Assembly: GCF_900114465.1 (NCBI RefSeq)
Contig: NZ_FOTD01000003.1
Coordinates: forward strand, 1-64,000
Origin: Trichococcus palustris
GTDB taxonomy: Bacteria; Bacillota; Bacilli; Lactobacillales; Aerococcaceae
Direction: 5' to 3'
DNA: 64,000 nucleotides
Positions 1 through 11,598 of this stretch are shown here, piece by piece (positions within the stretch are counted from its first letter, which is position 1; every line of letters begins with the position of its first letter). The notes beneath the pieces are model-generated. The model saw only the letters and a list, made by a program, of their open reading frames with translations. It was not told the origin of the DNA and searched no databases. Position numbers and translations under genes: made by a program.

Positions 1-30
1 AAAAACAATGAGGCAGGGACTGCCTTTTGA
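1..30 (+). CDS. C-terminal tail of a gene cut by the window edge, possibly tnpB
   Basis: The first nine codons of frame 1 read KNNEAGTAF and then stop with TGA. Only the last residues of the gene lie inside the window. The short NEAGTAF-type ending, followed about 90 bp later by an IS200/IS605-like right end, fits the tail of an RNA-guided nuclease TnpB. The peptide is far too short to prove this; the assignment rests on context. Confidence 0.35.
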   Translation, partial: KNNEAGTAF

Positions 31-124
31 GCCTACCCATATCCATTCCCTCTGTCTGTAAAGACATACGCAGGCAAGGAAGGAGTTCGTAGGAAGCTCG
101 CGACTTGAGTCGTGAGTAGTTCAC
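1..124 (+). mobile_element. Right end of an IS200/IS605-type insertion sequence (partial)
   Basis: An imperfect hairpin at 97-116 (arms CTCGCGACT and AGTCGTGAG, two-base loop) is followed immediately by TAGTTCAC ending at 124. A subterminal hairpin just before a TTCAC-type end is how many IS200/IS605 and IS1341-type elements finish on the tnpB side. The stretch between the presumed tnpB stop (30) and the hairpin would correspond to the guide (omega) RNA scaffold region. The rest of the element lies upstream of the window. This is pattern recognition without a database match. Confidence 0.5.
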
Positions 125-196
125 AGGGTAAATTGCTTCATCCACATGGATCATATTCGCTTCCACCTTTCTGCTTCCATTCATACGAACTTGCGC

Positions 197-245
197 TCAC
201 ACAAACAGATGAAGTGGCTAAAATCCATTTCATCTATTTGTGTGA
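197..245. repeat. 21-bp imperfect inverted repeat
   Basis: The arms at 197-217 and 225-245 match in 19 of 21 positions, and the two mismatches are G-T pairs. The loop is CTAAAAT. No T-run follows on either strand, so it is not an obvious intrinsic terminator. It lies between the IS end and the lysine transporter promoter. I see no gene in 125-308. Confidence 0.5.
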
Positions 246-308
246 ATTAGATGGTATAAGAGTGCACTATCCGGGCGTTTTCTTGGACAAAGCAGGTGCG
301 CCTTTGGG

Positions 309-337
309 TTGCAAATTGAATTTTGGTACAGTATAAT
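309..337 (+). promoter_or_regulatory. Sigma-A promoter of the lysine-riboswitch transporter operon
   Basis: TTGCAA (309-314), a 17-bp spacer and a perfect TATAAT (332-337) place the transcription start near 344, just upstream of the lysine riboswitch. Confidence 0.75.
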
Positions 338-365
338 AGCAGACAATGGAATCATGCAATAATAA

Positions 366-520
366 CAATGTTAAAAGAGGCCGCGTGCATTAAGAGTAAA
401 ACAATTTGTTTGAAAGGGATGTTCGCCGAAATACAGAGAAAATCTGCATTGGGACTAGGTTAAATAAGCCTAGCACTGTCTGTTCGATTTGCCCAAAATC
501 GTCCGTGAAGTACTTTTAAT
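366..520 (+). promoter_or_regulatory. Lysine riboswitch (L box) with a short P2 arm
   Basis: The conserved L-box blocks appear in order: AGAGGCCGCG (376-385), AAGAGTA (391-397), TGAAAGGGATGTTCGCCGAA (411-430), TTGGGACT followed by CCTAGCACTGTC, and GAAGTACTTTT near 508-517. P1 can form between 371-377 (TTAAAAG) and 513-519 (CTTTTAA). P2 looks reduced to a small hairpin near 399-411, unlike the long kink-turn P2 of the Bacillus lysC element. A terminator follows at 540-576, so control is probably by transcription termination when lysine is bound. Confidence 0.82.
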
Positions 521-539
521 GTTGTGGGCAGAAGGAAGC

Positions 540-576
540 TAGATTATAGAGCCTTTTGCTTTATAGTCTATTTTTT
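540..576 (+). terminator. Riboswitch expression-platform terminator
   Basis: A 12-bp stem (540-551 with 559-570, including G-U pairs) with loop CCTTTTG is followed by six T residues. Its position directly after the lysine aptamer makes it the likely regulated terminator. Confidence 0.8.
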
Positions 577-708
577 GCGTTTCGGGAGAAATTAGGCTGT
601 TATTGGTTCGGTGATCACTATGCTTGGAGGGATGGGGAACGATATAATACGCTGGTTATTTTTTTGATGACATAAAGAAAAATGCATATACTATTAGGAG
701 GAAAAAAG

Positions 709-1569
709 ATGACAGGAAAAACATTCAAAAAAACGTTCGCAGTATTGTTTGGCTTATTTGTATTGGCGGGATGCGGAAATGGAGCGACTAAAGACTCATC
801 AGCCACAGCCGGTACAAGCTCCGCTGGTTCGGAAAAGTTTGTCGTAGGTATGGAAGCTGGGTATCCGCCTTTCAACTGGACCCAAAACGATGACAGCAAC
901 GGTGCAGTGAAAATCGATGGCGCGGATGGCTATGCCGGTGGTTATGACGTCCAAATGGCTAAAAAAGTTGCTGAAGGACTGGGCAAAAAATTGGTCATCG
1001 TCAAGACGGAATGGGACGGATTGGTTCCGGCCTTGGTTTCATCGAAAATCGATGCCATCGTAGCAGGGATGTCTCCGACTGACGCGCGTAAGGAAGCCAT
1101 TGACTTTACGGATTCTTATTACACGACTGAATTGGTTATGGTTGTGAAATCAGATGGCGCTTATGCCAATGCGACAAAATTATCCGACTTCTCGGGAGCA
1201 AAAGTGACTGCCCAATTGAATACATTGCACTACGATGTGATCGATCAGATCAAGGATGTTAAAAAACAACCGGCAATGGATAGCTTCACATCCATGCGTG
1301 TAGCCTTGGAATCAGGCACCATCGATGCGTATGTATCAGAACGTCCGGAAGCCTTAAGTGCTTCGGCTGCCAACCCTGCATTTAAAATGATTGAATTGGA
1401 CAAGGCTGATACTTTTGAATTGGCACCGGCAGATTCGGAAATCGCCATCGGATTGATCAAAGGCAGTGAATTGAAAGACAAAATCAATGCAATCTTGAGC
1501 GGCATCACAGCAGAAGAACGCGTTCAAATGATGAAAGATGCTGTTTTGAATCAGCCGTCAGCTAAGTAA
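709..1569 (+). CDS. Amino acid (probably lysine) ABC transporter substrate-binding lipoprotein
   Basis: Family 3 extracellular solute-binding protein, 286 aa. The start at 709 was chosen over the in-frame ATG at 682 because AGGAGG lies 7 bp upstream. The N-terminus is a lipoprotein signal with lipobox LAGC (Cys22), so the mature protein should be lipid-anchored outside the membrane. The mature part begins with the typical VVGMEAGYPPFNW ligand-binding strand and has SKIDAIVAGMSPT and the DFTDSYY segment seen in polar amino acid binders. It is the first gene of a three-gene uptake operon behind a lysine riboswitch, so lysine is the inferred substrate; sequence alone does not settle specificity. 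Confidence 0.9.
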   Translation: MTGKTFKKTFAVLFGLFVLAGCGNGATKDSSATAGTSSAGSEKFVVGMEAGYPPFNWTQNDDSNGAVKIDGADGYAGGYDVQMAKKVAEGLGKKLVIVKTEWDGLVPALVSSKIDAIVAGMSPTDARKEAIDFTDSYYTTELVMVVKSDGAYANATKLSDFSGAKVTAQLNTLHYDVIDQIKDVKKQPAMDSFTSMRVALESGTIDAYVSERPEALSASAANPAFKMIELDKADTFELAPADSEIAIGLIKGSELKDKINAILSGITAEERVQMMKDAVLNQPSAK

Positions 1570-1606
1570 GGCAAGCAAAATAGGTCGTTAAGAGGGAGTT
1601 TAAGAA

Positions 1607-2392
1607 ATGGATTTTAGTTGGGTTATCCGGATCGTCGAAGAAAACTGGAGACAGTTTTTATCCGGTTCGTGGACAACGTTATATATTGCTTTAACAGGGA
1701 CAATCATCGGATTGGGTATCGGATTGTTGATTGGTGTCATCCGGACGATTCCGGTTGCGGAATCCGGATGGAAAAAACCTGGATATAAAATCGTTAATTT
1801 CCTGTTGTCTTGTTACATCGAGATTTTCCGTGGGACTCCGATGATTGTGCAATCCATGGTCATCTATTACGGAGCCGCATTGGCATTCAATATCGACATG
1901 AACCGTATTGTTGCCGCACTTCTGATCGTGTCCATCAATACGGGTGCCTATATGTCTGAAATTGTGCGCGGGGGAATCATTTCGATCGATAAGGGACAAT
2001 TTGAAGCGGCGCAGGCAATTGGTATGAACCATTTGCAAACTATGAGGAATGTCGTCATGCCCCAAGTGATCCGCAATATTTTACCGGCAACCGGTAATGA
2101 ATTTGTCATCAACATCAAAGATACATCGGTGCTGAATGTTATTTCCGTTTCGGAATTGTTCTTCACGACTAAATCCATCGCAGGGAATAATTTCCGCTAC
2201 TTTGAATCATTCTTCGTAGCCTCCCTGATTTATTTCGTCATGACTTTTACGATAACACGCATCTTGCGTGCGCTTGAAAGGAAAATGCAAGGGCCGGACA
2301 ACTATCTTATGATGGGTGCTGGGCAAGATCAATTGACGACACCGGAATCGTTGGCCGTCAAAAAGCAAGCTGGAAGAGACAGAGCAAATTAA
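1607..2392 (+). CDS. Amino acid ABC transporter permease
   Basis: HisM/GlnP-type inner-membrane permease, 261 aa, with an early membrane segment ([20 protein letters not shown]), several further membrane spans and the cytoplasmic coupling loop around [23 protein letters not shown], which contains the EAA-type motif that docks the ATPase. AGAGGGAG precedes the ATG. It lies 37 bp after the binding-protein gene and 22 bp before the ATPase gene, so the three are cotranscribed. Probably forms a homodimeric channel for lysine or a related cationic amino acid. Confidence 0.92.
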   Translation: MDFSWVIRIVEENWRQFLSGSWTTLYIALTGTIIGLGIGLLIGVIRTIPVAESGWKKPGYKIVNFLLSCYIEIFRGTPMIVQSMVIYYGAALAFNIDMNRIVAALLIVSINTGAYMSEIVRGGIISIDKGQFEAAQAIGMNHLQTMRNVVMPQVIRNILPATGNEFVINIKDTSVLNVISVSELFFTTKSIAGNNFRYFESFFVASLIYFVMTFTITRILRALERKMQGPDNYLMMGAGQDQLTTPESLAVKKQAGRDRAN

Positions 2393-2414
2393 TTGGGATA
2401 GGAGGGGTAACGCG

Positions 2415-3152
2415 ATGGGAAAAGTAATTGATATACAGCATTTAAAGAAAAACTTCGGTCAGCATGAAGTATTGAAAGATATTGATTTCAGCGTCAATAA
2501 AGGGGAAGTCGTGTGTATCATCGGCTCATCCGGTTCCGGGAAATCGACCTTATTGCGGTGCATTAACCTCTTGGAAAAACCGACAGCTGGCGAAATCATC
2601 TACAATGGCGAGAATATTTTGGACTCCAAACATGACATTTTTGCGTACCGCAGCAAATTAGGCATGGTTTTCCAACAATTCAACCTATTCAACAACATGG
2701 ATGTTTTGCATAATTGCACGGTAGGACCTGCCAAAATATTGAAGCAACCTGAGGAGGCAGCGAAGAAAATCGCGATGGGTTATCTCGAACAGGTCGGGAT
2801 GGAGAATTTCATCAATGCCAAACCAGAACAGTTATCGGGTGGGCAAAAACAACGTGTCGCAATCGCGCGAGCATTGTCAATGAAGCCGGATGCGCTGCTG
2901 TTTGATGAGCCGACGTCCGCGTTGGACCCCGAGATGGTGGGGGAAGTATTGAAAGTCATGAAAGATTTGGCGAACAGCGGTTTGACCATGATTGTGGTTA
3001 CCCATGAAATGGAATTTGCGAAAGAAGTTTCTGACCGCGTGATTTTCATGGACCAAGGAGTCATTCTGGAACAAGGTTCTCCGGATGACATCTTCAATCA
3101 TCCAAAAGAAGTCCGCACCAAGCAATTCTTGGAAAGATATTTGTCGAAATAG
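2415..3152 (+). CDS. Amino acid ABC transporter ATP-binding protein
   Basis: GlnQ/HisP-type ATPase, 245 aa. Walker [10 protein letters not shown] is at residues 37-45, the Q-loop falls in VFQQFNLF, the signature is LSGGQKQR, Walker B is [12 protein letters not shown], and the switch histidine is in [16 protein letters not shown] precedes the ATG. It energises the uptake system with the two preceding genes, and a strong terminator follows directly. Amino acid class is well supported; lysine is inferred from the riboswitch. Confidence 0.93.
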   Translation: MGKVIDIQHLKKNFGQHEVLKDIDFSVNKGEVVCIIGSSGSGKSTLLRCINLLEKPTAGEIIYNGENILDSKHDIFAYRSKLGMVFQQFNLFNNMDVLHNCTVGPAKILKQPEEAAKKIAMGYLEQVGMENFINAKPEQLSGGQKQRVAIARALSMKPDALLFDEPTSALDPEMVGEVLKVMKDLANSGLTMIVVTHEMEFAKEVSDRVIFMDQGVILEQGSPDDIFNHPKEVRTKQFLERYLSK

Positions 3153-3155
3153 AAA

Positions 3156-3202
3156 AAAGAAGAACGGATAGGTATTGAAACCCTATCCGTTCTTCTTTTT
3201 TT
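3156..3202. terminator. Bidirectional terminator between the ABC transporter and def
   Basis: A long stem, AAGAAGAACGGATAGG with its complement across an approximately 9-base loop, is flanked by A-runs on the left and T-runs on the right. It can end both the plus-strand transporter operon and the minus-strand def transcript. Confidence 0.88.
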
Positions 3203-3212
3203 GCATCACTGC

Positions 3213-3773
3213 TCATTCGATGATGATGACGTCGTCATCGACCGAGAATGGCGATTCTGCGTTGATGTGGTCATAAAACATGATGCCGTTCAAATGATCG
3301 ATTTCATGCTGGACTACAATCGCATGGTAACCCTTGTAGCGGGCTTTACAGCTATTGCCTTTTTCGTCCTGGAAAGTTACGGTGATCCGGCTATGCCTTA
3401 CGACAAAACCAGGAACTTCGCGGTCTACAGATAGACAGCCTTCACCGCCTTTTAGACAGGCGCTTTCGATGGCGTGGCTGATGATTTTGGGGTTGAACAT
3501 CACTTTTTCCAATTCCGGCGGATCGTCTTCGTATTCACCGGGTATCAATAAGGCGATTATGCGTTTTGAAACGTCGATCTGCGGCGCTGCCAATCCAACA
3601 CCAGCGCGTAAGTCCAGCTCTTCAGCAATTTTTTCATCTTGGCTGTTCCTCAGGAATTGCATCATTTCTTCTGCAACCTTTTTATCAGCATCAGACAACG
3701 GGAAAGAAACTTCATCAGCGACTCTTCTTAAAGTCGGATGCCCTTCACGGATAATATCGTCCATGGTAATCAT
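3213..3773 (-). CDS. def: Peptide deformylase
   Basis: Removes the formyl group from the initiator methionine of nascent proteins. 186 aa, type 2 Gram-positive form. All three metal-site motifs are present: GVGLAAPQ (residues 58-65), EGCLS (Cys ligand) and QHEIDH (two His ligands plus catalytic Glu). The start at 3773 ([11 protein letters not shown]) was preferred over an upstream in-frame ATG at 3842 because AAAGGAG lies 10 bp before it and family members begin there. It stands alone here, convergent to the ABC operon and divergent from gdhA, rather than next to fmt, which lies at 59.6 kb. Confidence 0.95.
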   Translation of the reverse strand: MITMDDIIREGHPTLRRVADEVSFPLSDADKKVAEEMMQFLRNSQDEKIAEELDLRAGVGLAAPQIDVSKRIIALLIPGEYEDDPPELEKVMFNPKIISHAIESACLKGGEGCLSVDREVPGFVVRHSRITVTFQDEKGNSCKARYKGYHAIVVQHEIDHLNGIMFYDHINAESPFSVDDDVIIIE

Positions 3774-3888
3774 GCGTGCATTACTCCTTTGTATCTTTAT
3801 AGTAGCGAAATGATTAAACGGACAAACCTTAAAACACTTCATATGTAATAGTACACGTTACGAAAAAAAAAAGCCAGTGACTTATTTC

Positions 3889-3917
3889 TTGTCAATCCTC
3901 ACATTAGTGTGTAAAAT
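3889..3917 (+). promoter_or_regulatory. Promoter of gdhA
   Basis: TTGTCA (3889-3894), a 17-bp spacer and TAAAAT (3912-3917) lie about 80 bp upstream of the gdhA start. Confidence 0.65.
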
Positions 3918-3970
3918 GAGAAAATGAAAAGAATGGTTATACCGCTATTGGTATTACAGTGCTTTTCTGA

Positions 3971-5347
<1,377 letters not shown>

Positions 5348-5360
5348 AAAAATGATGAGA

Positions 5361-5396
5361 AAAAGCTATTTCAGTTCTGAAATAGCTTTTTTTTTT
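5361..5396 (+). terminator. Terminator of gdhA
   Basis: A near-perfect stem (AAAAGCTATTTCAG with its complement) is followed by a run of T residues, 14 bp after the gdhA stop. Confidence 0.92.
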
Positions 5397-5586
5397 CGCC
5401 TTTTTTGGGCTTATTTCAATGTTTCATTTTTTTGTAACAATTAATAAGATTGTGATTTCATGAATGAATTAAATTTTTAGGGGGGGGCGGAAAAAAGATG
5501 ATTGTCTTTATTTTGAAAGTGCGAAAACAGCATGCGTGAATGGGAATGAAATTCAGAAAAAACTGTTATAGCTTTGAAAGCCTATT

Positions 5587-5615
5587 CTGTCAATCGTTTT
5601 AGTTTAAGGTATAAT
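5587..5615 (+). promoter_or_regulatory. Candidate promoter of the pdh operon
   Basis: CTGTCA, 17 bp, TATAAT (5610-5615). A second TATAAT lies at 5632-5637 with a poor -35. Either choice leaves a leader of about 300 nt before pdhA. The rest of 5397-5586 is AT-rich with no gene that I can support. Confidence 0.5.
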
Positions 5616-5749
5616 ACAGAATATTTCCGTATATAATACAGTTTTATTGGAGTTGATAGATGGATGATAATTGGAAATATAATAGAAACGGATAAATAAG
5701 CAGATGATATTGCTGTTCCGGGTTCGTTAAACAATGAGCATTTAAATTA

Positions 5750-5765
5750 ATTGGAGCGCTTACAA
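5750..5765 (+). promoter_or_regulatory. Possible catabolite-response element in the pdh leader
   Basis: ATTGGAGCGCTTACAA fits the CcpA cre consensus perfectly in the right arm and with two mismatches in the left arm. The core also forms part of a small hairpin CGCTTA-caaa-TAAGCG, so it may be an RNA structure instead. Confidence 0.3.
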
Positions 5766-5850
5766 ATAAGCGGTAATCGATTTTCTGGATGTGGGATGTG
5801 AAGCGGAGCTTTTGTCCTTGCATAAATTTCTTTGGCATGGTAAATTGTTC

Positions 5851-7055
<1,205 letters not shown>

Positions 7056-7057
7056 TC

Positions 7058-8035
7058 ATGGCACAACTTACAATGATTCAAGCCATCACTGATGCACTTG
7101 CAATTGAACTTGAAAACGATCCTAACGTCCTGATATTTGGGGAAGACGTAGGTAAAAACGGCGGCGTATTCCGCGCCACGCAAGGACTTCAAGAAAAATT
7201 CGGTGAGGACCGTGTATTTGATACTCCTTTAGCTGAATCTGGTATCGGCGGATTGGCATTTGGTTTAGCTTTGGAAGGGTTCCGTCCTGTTCCGGAAATC
7301 CAATTCTTCGGTTTTGTCTTTGAAGTAATGGATTCAATCGTGGCACAAGCTGCACGTACGCGTTACCGTATGGCTGGAACACGCAATATTCCGATCGTAA
7401 TCCGTTCACCATTTGGCGGAGGCGTTCATACTCCTGAATTGCACTCGGATAATTTGGAAGGCTTAATGGCTCAATCACCAGGTATCAAAGTTGTTATCCC
7501 TTCAAATCCATACGATGCAAAAGGACTATTGATTTCAGCTATCCGTGATAACGATCCGGTTATTTTCTTGGAACATATGAAATTGTACCGTTCATTCCGC
7601 GAAGAAGTTCCTGCTGAAGCATACACTGTCCCTCTAGGAAAAGCAGCTATCACAAAAGAAGGTACTGACGTATCTGTCATTACCTATGGCGCTATGGTCC
7701 GCGAAGCGATCAAAGCAGCAGAAACGCTTGAAAAAGAAGGTATCTCGGTAGAGGTTGTCGATTTGCGTACAGTATCTCCATTGGATATCGAAACGATCAT
7801 TGCTTCTGTAGAAAAAACTGGCCGTGTTGTTGTTGTCCAAGAGGCACAACGTCAAGCTGGCGTAGGCGCTATGGTGATGTCTGAAATCGCTGAAAGAGCA
7901 GTTCTTTCATTAGAAGCTCCTATCGGTCGTGTGGCTGCTCCAGACACTATCTTCCCGTTTGGCCAAGCAGAAACGCTTTGGTTGCCGAATGCATCAGATA
8001 TCGAAGCCAAAGTTAGAGAAACTTATAATTTCTAA
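7058..8035 (+). CDS. pdhB: Pyruvate dehydrogenase E1 component, beta subunit
   Basis: 325 aa, the standard length for the beta chain of heterotetrameric E1. It carries the transketolase pyrimidine-binding fold with [15 protein letters not shown] near the N-terminus (the glutamate that activates the thiamine ring), [12 protein letters not shown] and the C-terminal transketolase domain ([14 protein letters not shown]). It partners PdhA and is separated from it by 2 bp. A stable hairpin and about 100 bp separate it from pdhC. Confidence 0.95.
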   Translation: MAQLTMIQAITDALAIELENDPNVLIFGEDVGKNGGVFRATQGLQEKFGEDRVFDTPLAESGIGGLAFGLALEGFRPVPEIQFFGFVFEVMDSIVAQAARTRYRMAGTRNIPIVIRSPFGGGVHTPELHSDNLEGLMAQSPGIKVVIPSNPYDAKGLLISAIRDNDPVIFLEHMKLYRSFREEVPAEAYTVPLGKAAITKEGTDVSVITYGAMVREAIKAAETLEKEGISVEVVDLRTVSPLDIETIIASVEKTGRVVVVQEAQRQAGVGAMVMSEIAERAVLSLEAPIGRVAAPDTIFPFGQAETLWLPNASDIEAKVRETYNF

Positions 8036-8040
8036 TCATT

Positions 8041-8094
8041 GAAAGTTCGGACAAATACAATTCCGTGCAATCAGAATTGTATTTGTTCGCTTTC
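8041..8094 (+). other. Long intercistronic hairpin between pdhB and pdhC
   Basis: A 15-bp stem (8049-8063 with 8074-8088, one G-U pair) is extended by GAAAG/CTTTC outside. No T-run follows, so it is more likely an mRNA-stabilising or processing hairpin than a terminator. Confidence 0.65.
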
Positions 8095-8141
8095 GTATGG
8101 GAGAAACCAAAAATAGATATTAATGAAGGGAAGTTAACAAA

Positions 8142-9752
8142 ATGTCTTTTAAATTCAAATTGCCTGCATTGGGCGAAGGTATCATGGAAGGTGAAATCGT
8201 TTCTTGGTCAATCAAAGAAGGCGACACAATCAACGAAGATGACACTTTATTAGAAGTACAAAACGACAAATCAGTAGAAGAGATTCCCTCGCCAGTGACT
8301 GGCAAAGTCTTGAAAATCGTTGCACCAGTCGGGACGGTAGCCGTTATCGGCGATGTATTGGTGGAAATCGATGCGCCTGGTTATGAATCTGATGCAACTC
8401 CAGCGGCAACGCCTGCAGTAGCAACACCTGCAACACCGGCAGCAACACCAGCAGCTACCGGCGGTTACTTCCAATTCAAATTGCCTGCATTGGGCGAAGG
8501 CATCATGGAAGGTGAAATCGTTTCTTGGTCTATCAAAGAAGGCGATACAATCAACGAAGATGACACTTTGGTCGAAGTGCAAAACGACAAATCAGTGGAG
8601 GAGATCCCATCTCCCGTAACTGGTAAAGTTGTTCGCATCGTTGCACCAGTAGGTACAGTAGCCGTCATCGGTGATGTATTAGTGGAAATCGACGCACCTG
8701 GTCATAACGGTCCTGCAGCAGCGGCACCAGCAGCTCAAACAGCCGCAGCGGTTTCAGCAGCACCAATGGTAAGCGGCGTGGTTGCGGCTTCAAACCCTAA
8801 CAAACAAGTATTGGCTATGCCTTCCGTTCGTCAATATGCGCGTGAAAAAGGCGTTGACATCAGCTTAGTTGTTGCTACCGGCAAAGGTGGGCGTGTCGTT
8901 AAAGAAGACATCGATAACTTCGGTTCAGCAGCGCCAGCACAAACACAAGCAGCTGTATCTGCTTCAGCAACAACAGTTGCAGCGGCAACGACTTCGGCTT
9001 CAGCAGCACCTGCAGCGCCAGCGCAACCATTCACTTCAACAATGGGCGAAATGGAAACACGTGAAAAAATGTCTCCAACAAGAAAAGCAATTGCAAAAGC
9101 AATGGTAAACAGCAAGCATACGGCACCGCATGTAACTTTATTCGATGAAGTTGAAGTTTCTAAACTTTGGGATCACCGTAAGAAATTCAAAGACGTTGCT
9201 GCAGCGCAAGGAACAAAACTTACTTTCTTGCCGTACGTCGTTAAAGCGTTGGCGGCTACAGTCCGTGAATTCCCTATCTTGAATGCTTCTATCGATGATG
9301 CTGCACAAGAAATCGTCCTTAAAAACTACATCAATATCGGTATCGCAACAGATACGGATAATGGTTTGTATGTCCCTAACGTGAAGAACGCTAATACGAA
9401 AGGCATGTTCAAAATCGCTGATGAAATCAACGCAATGGCAGCCCAAGCACATGAAGGCAAATTAGCTGCAGCTGATATGAGAAACGGTTCTGTAACAATC
9501 AGTAACATCGGTTCTGTCGGCGGCGGATTCTTTACGCCAGTCATCAATTACCCTGAAGTAGCTATCTTGGGTGTAGGTACCATTGCACAACAAGCTATCG
9601 TTAACGCTGAAGGCGAATTAGCAGTTGGTCGCGTAATGAAATTATCATTGAGCTTCGACCACCGTATCGTTGATGGCGCTACAGCCCAGAAGGCAATGAA
9701 CAACATCAAGAGATTATTGGCTGATCCAGAATTATTATTAATGGAAGGGTGA
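8142..9752 (+). CDS. pdhC: Dihydrolipoamide acetyltransferase (E2 of pyruvate dehydrogenase)
   Basis: Core of the complex; transfers acetyl from lipoamide to CoA. 536 aa. Two lipoyl domains (about residues 1-80 and 107-188) each carry the lipoylation motif [13 protein letters not shown]. Ala/Pro/Thr-rich linkers separate them from an E1/E3-binding domain (about 223-260, with [17 protein letters not shown]) and the catalytic domain (about 305-536), which ends in the active-site [10 protein letters not shown] segment. The lipoyl domains are almost identical in protein and DNA, which suggests recent duplication or gene conversion. GAAGGG precedes the ATG. Confidence 0.96.
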   Translation: MSFKFKLPALGEGIMEGEIVSWSIKEGDTINEDDTLLEVQNDKSVEEIPSPVTGKVLKIVAPVGTVAVIGDVLVEIDAPGYESDATPAATPAVATPATPAATPAATGGYFQFKLPALGEGIMEGEIVSWSIKEGDTINEDDTLVEVQNDKSVEEIPSPVTGKVVRIVAPVGTVAVIGDVLVEIDAPGHNGPAAAAPAAQTAAAVSAAPMVSGVVAASNPNKQVLAMPSVRQYAREKGVDISLVVATGKGGRVVKEDIDNFGSAAPAQTQAAVSASATTVAAATTSASAAPAAPAQPFTSTMGEMETREKMSPTRKAIAKAMVNSKHTAPHVTLFDEVEVSKLWDHRKKFKDVAAAQGTKLTFLPYVVKALAATVREFPILNASIDDAAQEIVLKNYINIGIATDTDNGLYVPNVKNANTKGMFKIADEINAMAAQAHEGKLAAADMRNGSVTISNIGSVGGGFFTPVINYPEVAILGVGTIAQQAIVNAEGELAVGRVMKLSLSFDHRIVDGATAQKAMNNIKRLLADPELLLMEG

Positions 9753-9761
9753 GGATAAACA

Positions 9762-11168
9762 ATGGTAGTAGGAGATTTCCCGATTGATTTAGATACAGTT
9801 GTTGTAGGAGCAGGACCTGGCGGCTATGTGGCTGCCATCCGCGCTGCGCAATTAGGACAAAAAGTAGCGATCATCGAAAGAGAATGGATCGGAGGCGTTT
9901 GTTTAAACGTCGGCTGCATCCCTTCTAAAGCCTTGATTTCTGCAGGCCATCATTACCAAGAAGCTTTGGATTCATCTGTTTTCGGTGTGACAACCGAAAA
10001 TGTGAAACTGGACTTCACAAAAACACAAGAATGGAAAGACAACAAGGTCGTTAAAACATTGACGAACGGCGTTGAATACTTGTTGAAGAAAAACAAAGTT
10101 GAAATCATCCGTGGAAATGCTTTCTTCAATGACGGCGAAACATTGCGTGTTTTCACTGCTGATGCAGCACAAACGTATACTTTCAAAAATGCGATCATCG
10201 CTACGGGAAGCCGCCCGATCGAAATCAAAGGCTTCAAATTCGGCGGACGCGTCATCGATTCGACTGGCGGGTTGAACTTGACGGAAGTTCCTAAAAAATT
10301 GGTCATCGTCGGTGGCGGTGTCATCGGAACTGAACTAGGCGGAGCATACGCTAACCTAGGCGCAGAAGTTACCATTCTGGAAGGCTCTCCACAAATTCTG
10401 CCTACATTCGAAAAAGATATGGTTAAATTCGTTGAGAAATCATTCCAAGAAAAAGGCGTTACGGTTGTTACCAAAGCAATGGCTAAAGAAGCCGTTGATA
10501 ACGGAGACAGCGTAACCGTTAAATATGAAGCAAACGGTAAGGAAGAATCTATCGAAGCTGATTACGTTATGGTTACTGTAGGCCGTCGCCCGAATACGGA
10601 TGATTTAGGTCTTGAAGTGGTCGGCGTTGAAATGACCGATCGCGGATTGGTCAAAGTCGACAACCAAGGCCGCACAAACGTGAAACATATCTTCGCAATC
10701 GGAGACATCGTTCCGGGTGCGGCATTGGCTCATAAAGCCAGCTACGAAGCTAAAATTGCTGCTGAAGCGATTTCTGGACATCCTTCTGCCGTTGATTACC
10801 GCGCGATGCCTGGTGTGGCATTCACGGATCCTGAATTAGCTACCATCGGCCTTACTGCAGCTGAAGCGAAAGACAAAGGGCTTGATGTCAAAGCATCTAA
10901 ATTCCCATTATCCGGAAATGGACGTGCTTTATCATTGAATCAAACGGAAGGCTTCGTCCGTCTTGTTACAACCAAAGAAGGCAACGTTCTGGTTGGTGCA
11001 CAAGTTGCCGGCGTCAACGCAAGCGAAGTGATCGCTGAACTCGGTTTGGCAATCGAAGCGGGAATGAACGCGGAAGATATCGCATTGACAATCCACGGTC
11101 ATCCATCATTATCAGAAACGATTATGGATGCTGCTGAATTGGCATTGGGTATGCCTATTCACATCTAA
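9762..11168 (+). CDS. pdhD: Dihydrolipoamide dehydrogenase (E3)
   Basis: Flavoprotein that reoxidises dihydrolipoamide with NAD. 468 aa. The FAD site is [20 protein letters not shown], the redox-active disulfide is in [15 protein letters not shown], the NAD-binding glycines are in [14 protein letters not shown], and the C-terminal catalytic dyad is in [10 protein letters not shown]. It is the last gene of the operon and is followed by a terminator. Confidence 0.96.
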   Translation: MVVGDFPIDLDTVVVGAGPGGYVAAIRAAQLGQKVAIIEREWIGGVCLNVGCIPSKALISAGHHYQEALDSSVFGVTTENVKLDFTKTQEWKDNKVVKTLTNGVEYLLKKNKVEIIRGNAFFNDGETLRVFTADAAQTYTFKNAIIATGSRPIEIKGFKFGGRVIDSTGGLNLTEVPKKLVIVGGGVIGTELGGAYANLGAEVTILEGSPQILPTFEKDMVKFVEKSFQEKGVTVVTKAMAKEAVDNGDSVTVKYEANGKEESIEADYVMVTVGRRPNTDDLGLEVVGVEMTDRGLVKVDNQGRTNVKHIFAIGDIVPGAALAHKASYEAKIAAEAISGHPSAVDYRAMPGVAFTDPELATIGLTAAEAKDKGLDVKASKFPLSGNGRALSLNQTEGFVRLVTTKEGNVLVGAQVAGVNASEVIAELGLAIEAGMNAEDIALTIHGHPSLSETIMDAAELALGMPIHI

Positions 11169-11188
11169 TCTCACATTTGAAATATTTA

Positions 11189-11226
11189 GGAGGGCCCGAA
11201 GCTTGTATTCGGGTCTTCTTTTTTTT
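11189..11226 (+). terminator. Terminator of the pdh operon
   Basis: A GC-rich stem around GGGCCCGAA and TTCGGGTCT, loop GCTTGTA, is followed by a long T-run. Confidence 0.9.
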
Positions 11227-11267
11227 ATACTTAGGATTAATGAGGGAATACAATTGGAGGAAAGAAA

Positions 11268-11552
11268 ATGCAAAACTATGATTATCCATTTGAAGTGGAA
11301 TGGTCTCAAGAAGAAATAGTCAAAGTCATCAAATTATGGAATGCGGTCGAAGCCGCCTATGAGAAAGGCATCAAAAAAGCTGAGTTCATGCGGGCGTACC
11401 GCGAATTCAAAACAGTCCTCCCATCCACCGGCGAAGAGAAGAAATACGGCAATATGTTCGAAAAAGAATCCAGCTATTCGCTTTACAGAGTGCTGCAGGC
11501 AGTGAAGAACAGCGGCAAGGATACTATTTTTCTGGGTGAAGACAAAAAATAA
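11268..11552 (+). CDS. UPF0223 family protein (YktA-like)
   Basis: 94 aa, matching the usual size of this small Firmicutes family of unknown function. It has the characteristic N-terminal YPFEVEWSQEEIVKVIKLWNAV-type region (positions 5-26) and the KTVLPSTGEEK segment. TTGGAGGAAAG lies directly upstream of the ATG. It sits upstream of the inositol-monophosphatase-like gene, a pairing also seen in Bacillus (yktA-yktC region). Function not known. Confidence 0.85.
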   Translation: MQNYDYPFEVEWSQEEIVKVIKLWNAVEAAYEKGIKKAEFMRAYREFKTVLPSTGEEKKYGNMFEKESSYSLYRVLQAVKNSGKDTIFLGEDKK

Positions 11553-11598
11553 CGGGAAGGCCCGTTGATAGCCGACTATAGCGAAGGGAGCGGTTTCG

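Noticed and set aside
112-336. 74-codon open frame upstream of the lysine transporter
   Set aside because: It starts inside the IS end hairpin, ends in the promoter -10 box, has no ribosome site and resembles no family.
682-708. Upstream start for the lysine-binding lipoprotein
   Set aside because: It would place extra residues before a clean lipoprotein signal and has no ribosome site; AGGAGG fits ATG 709.
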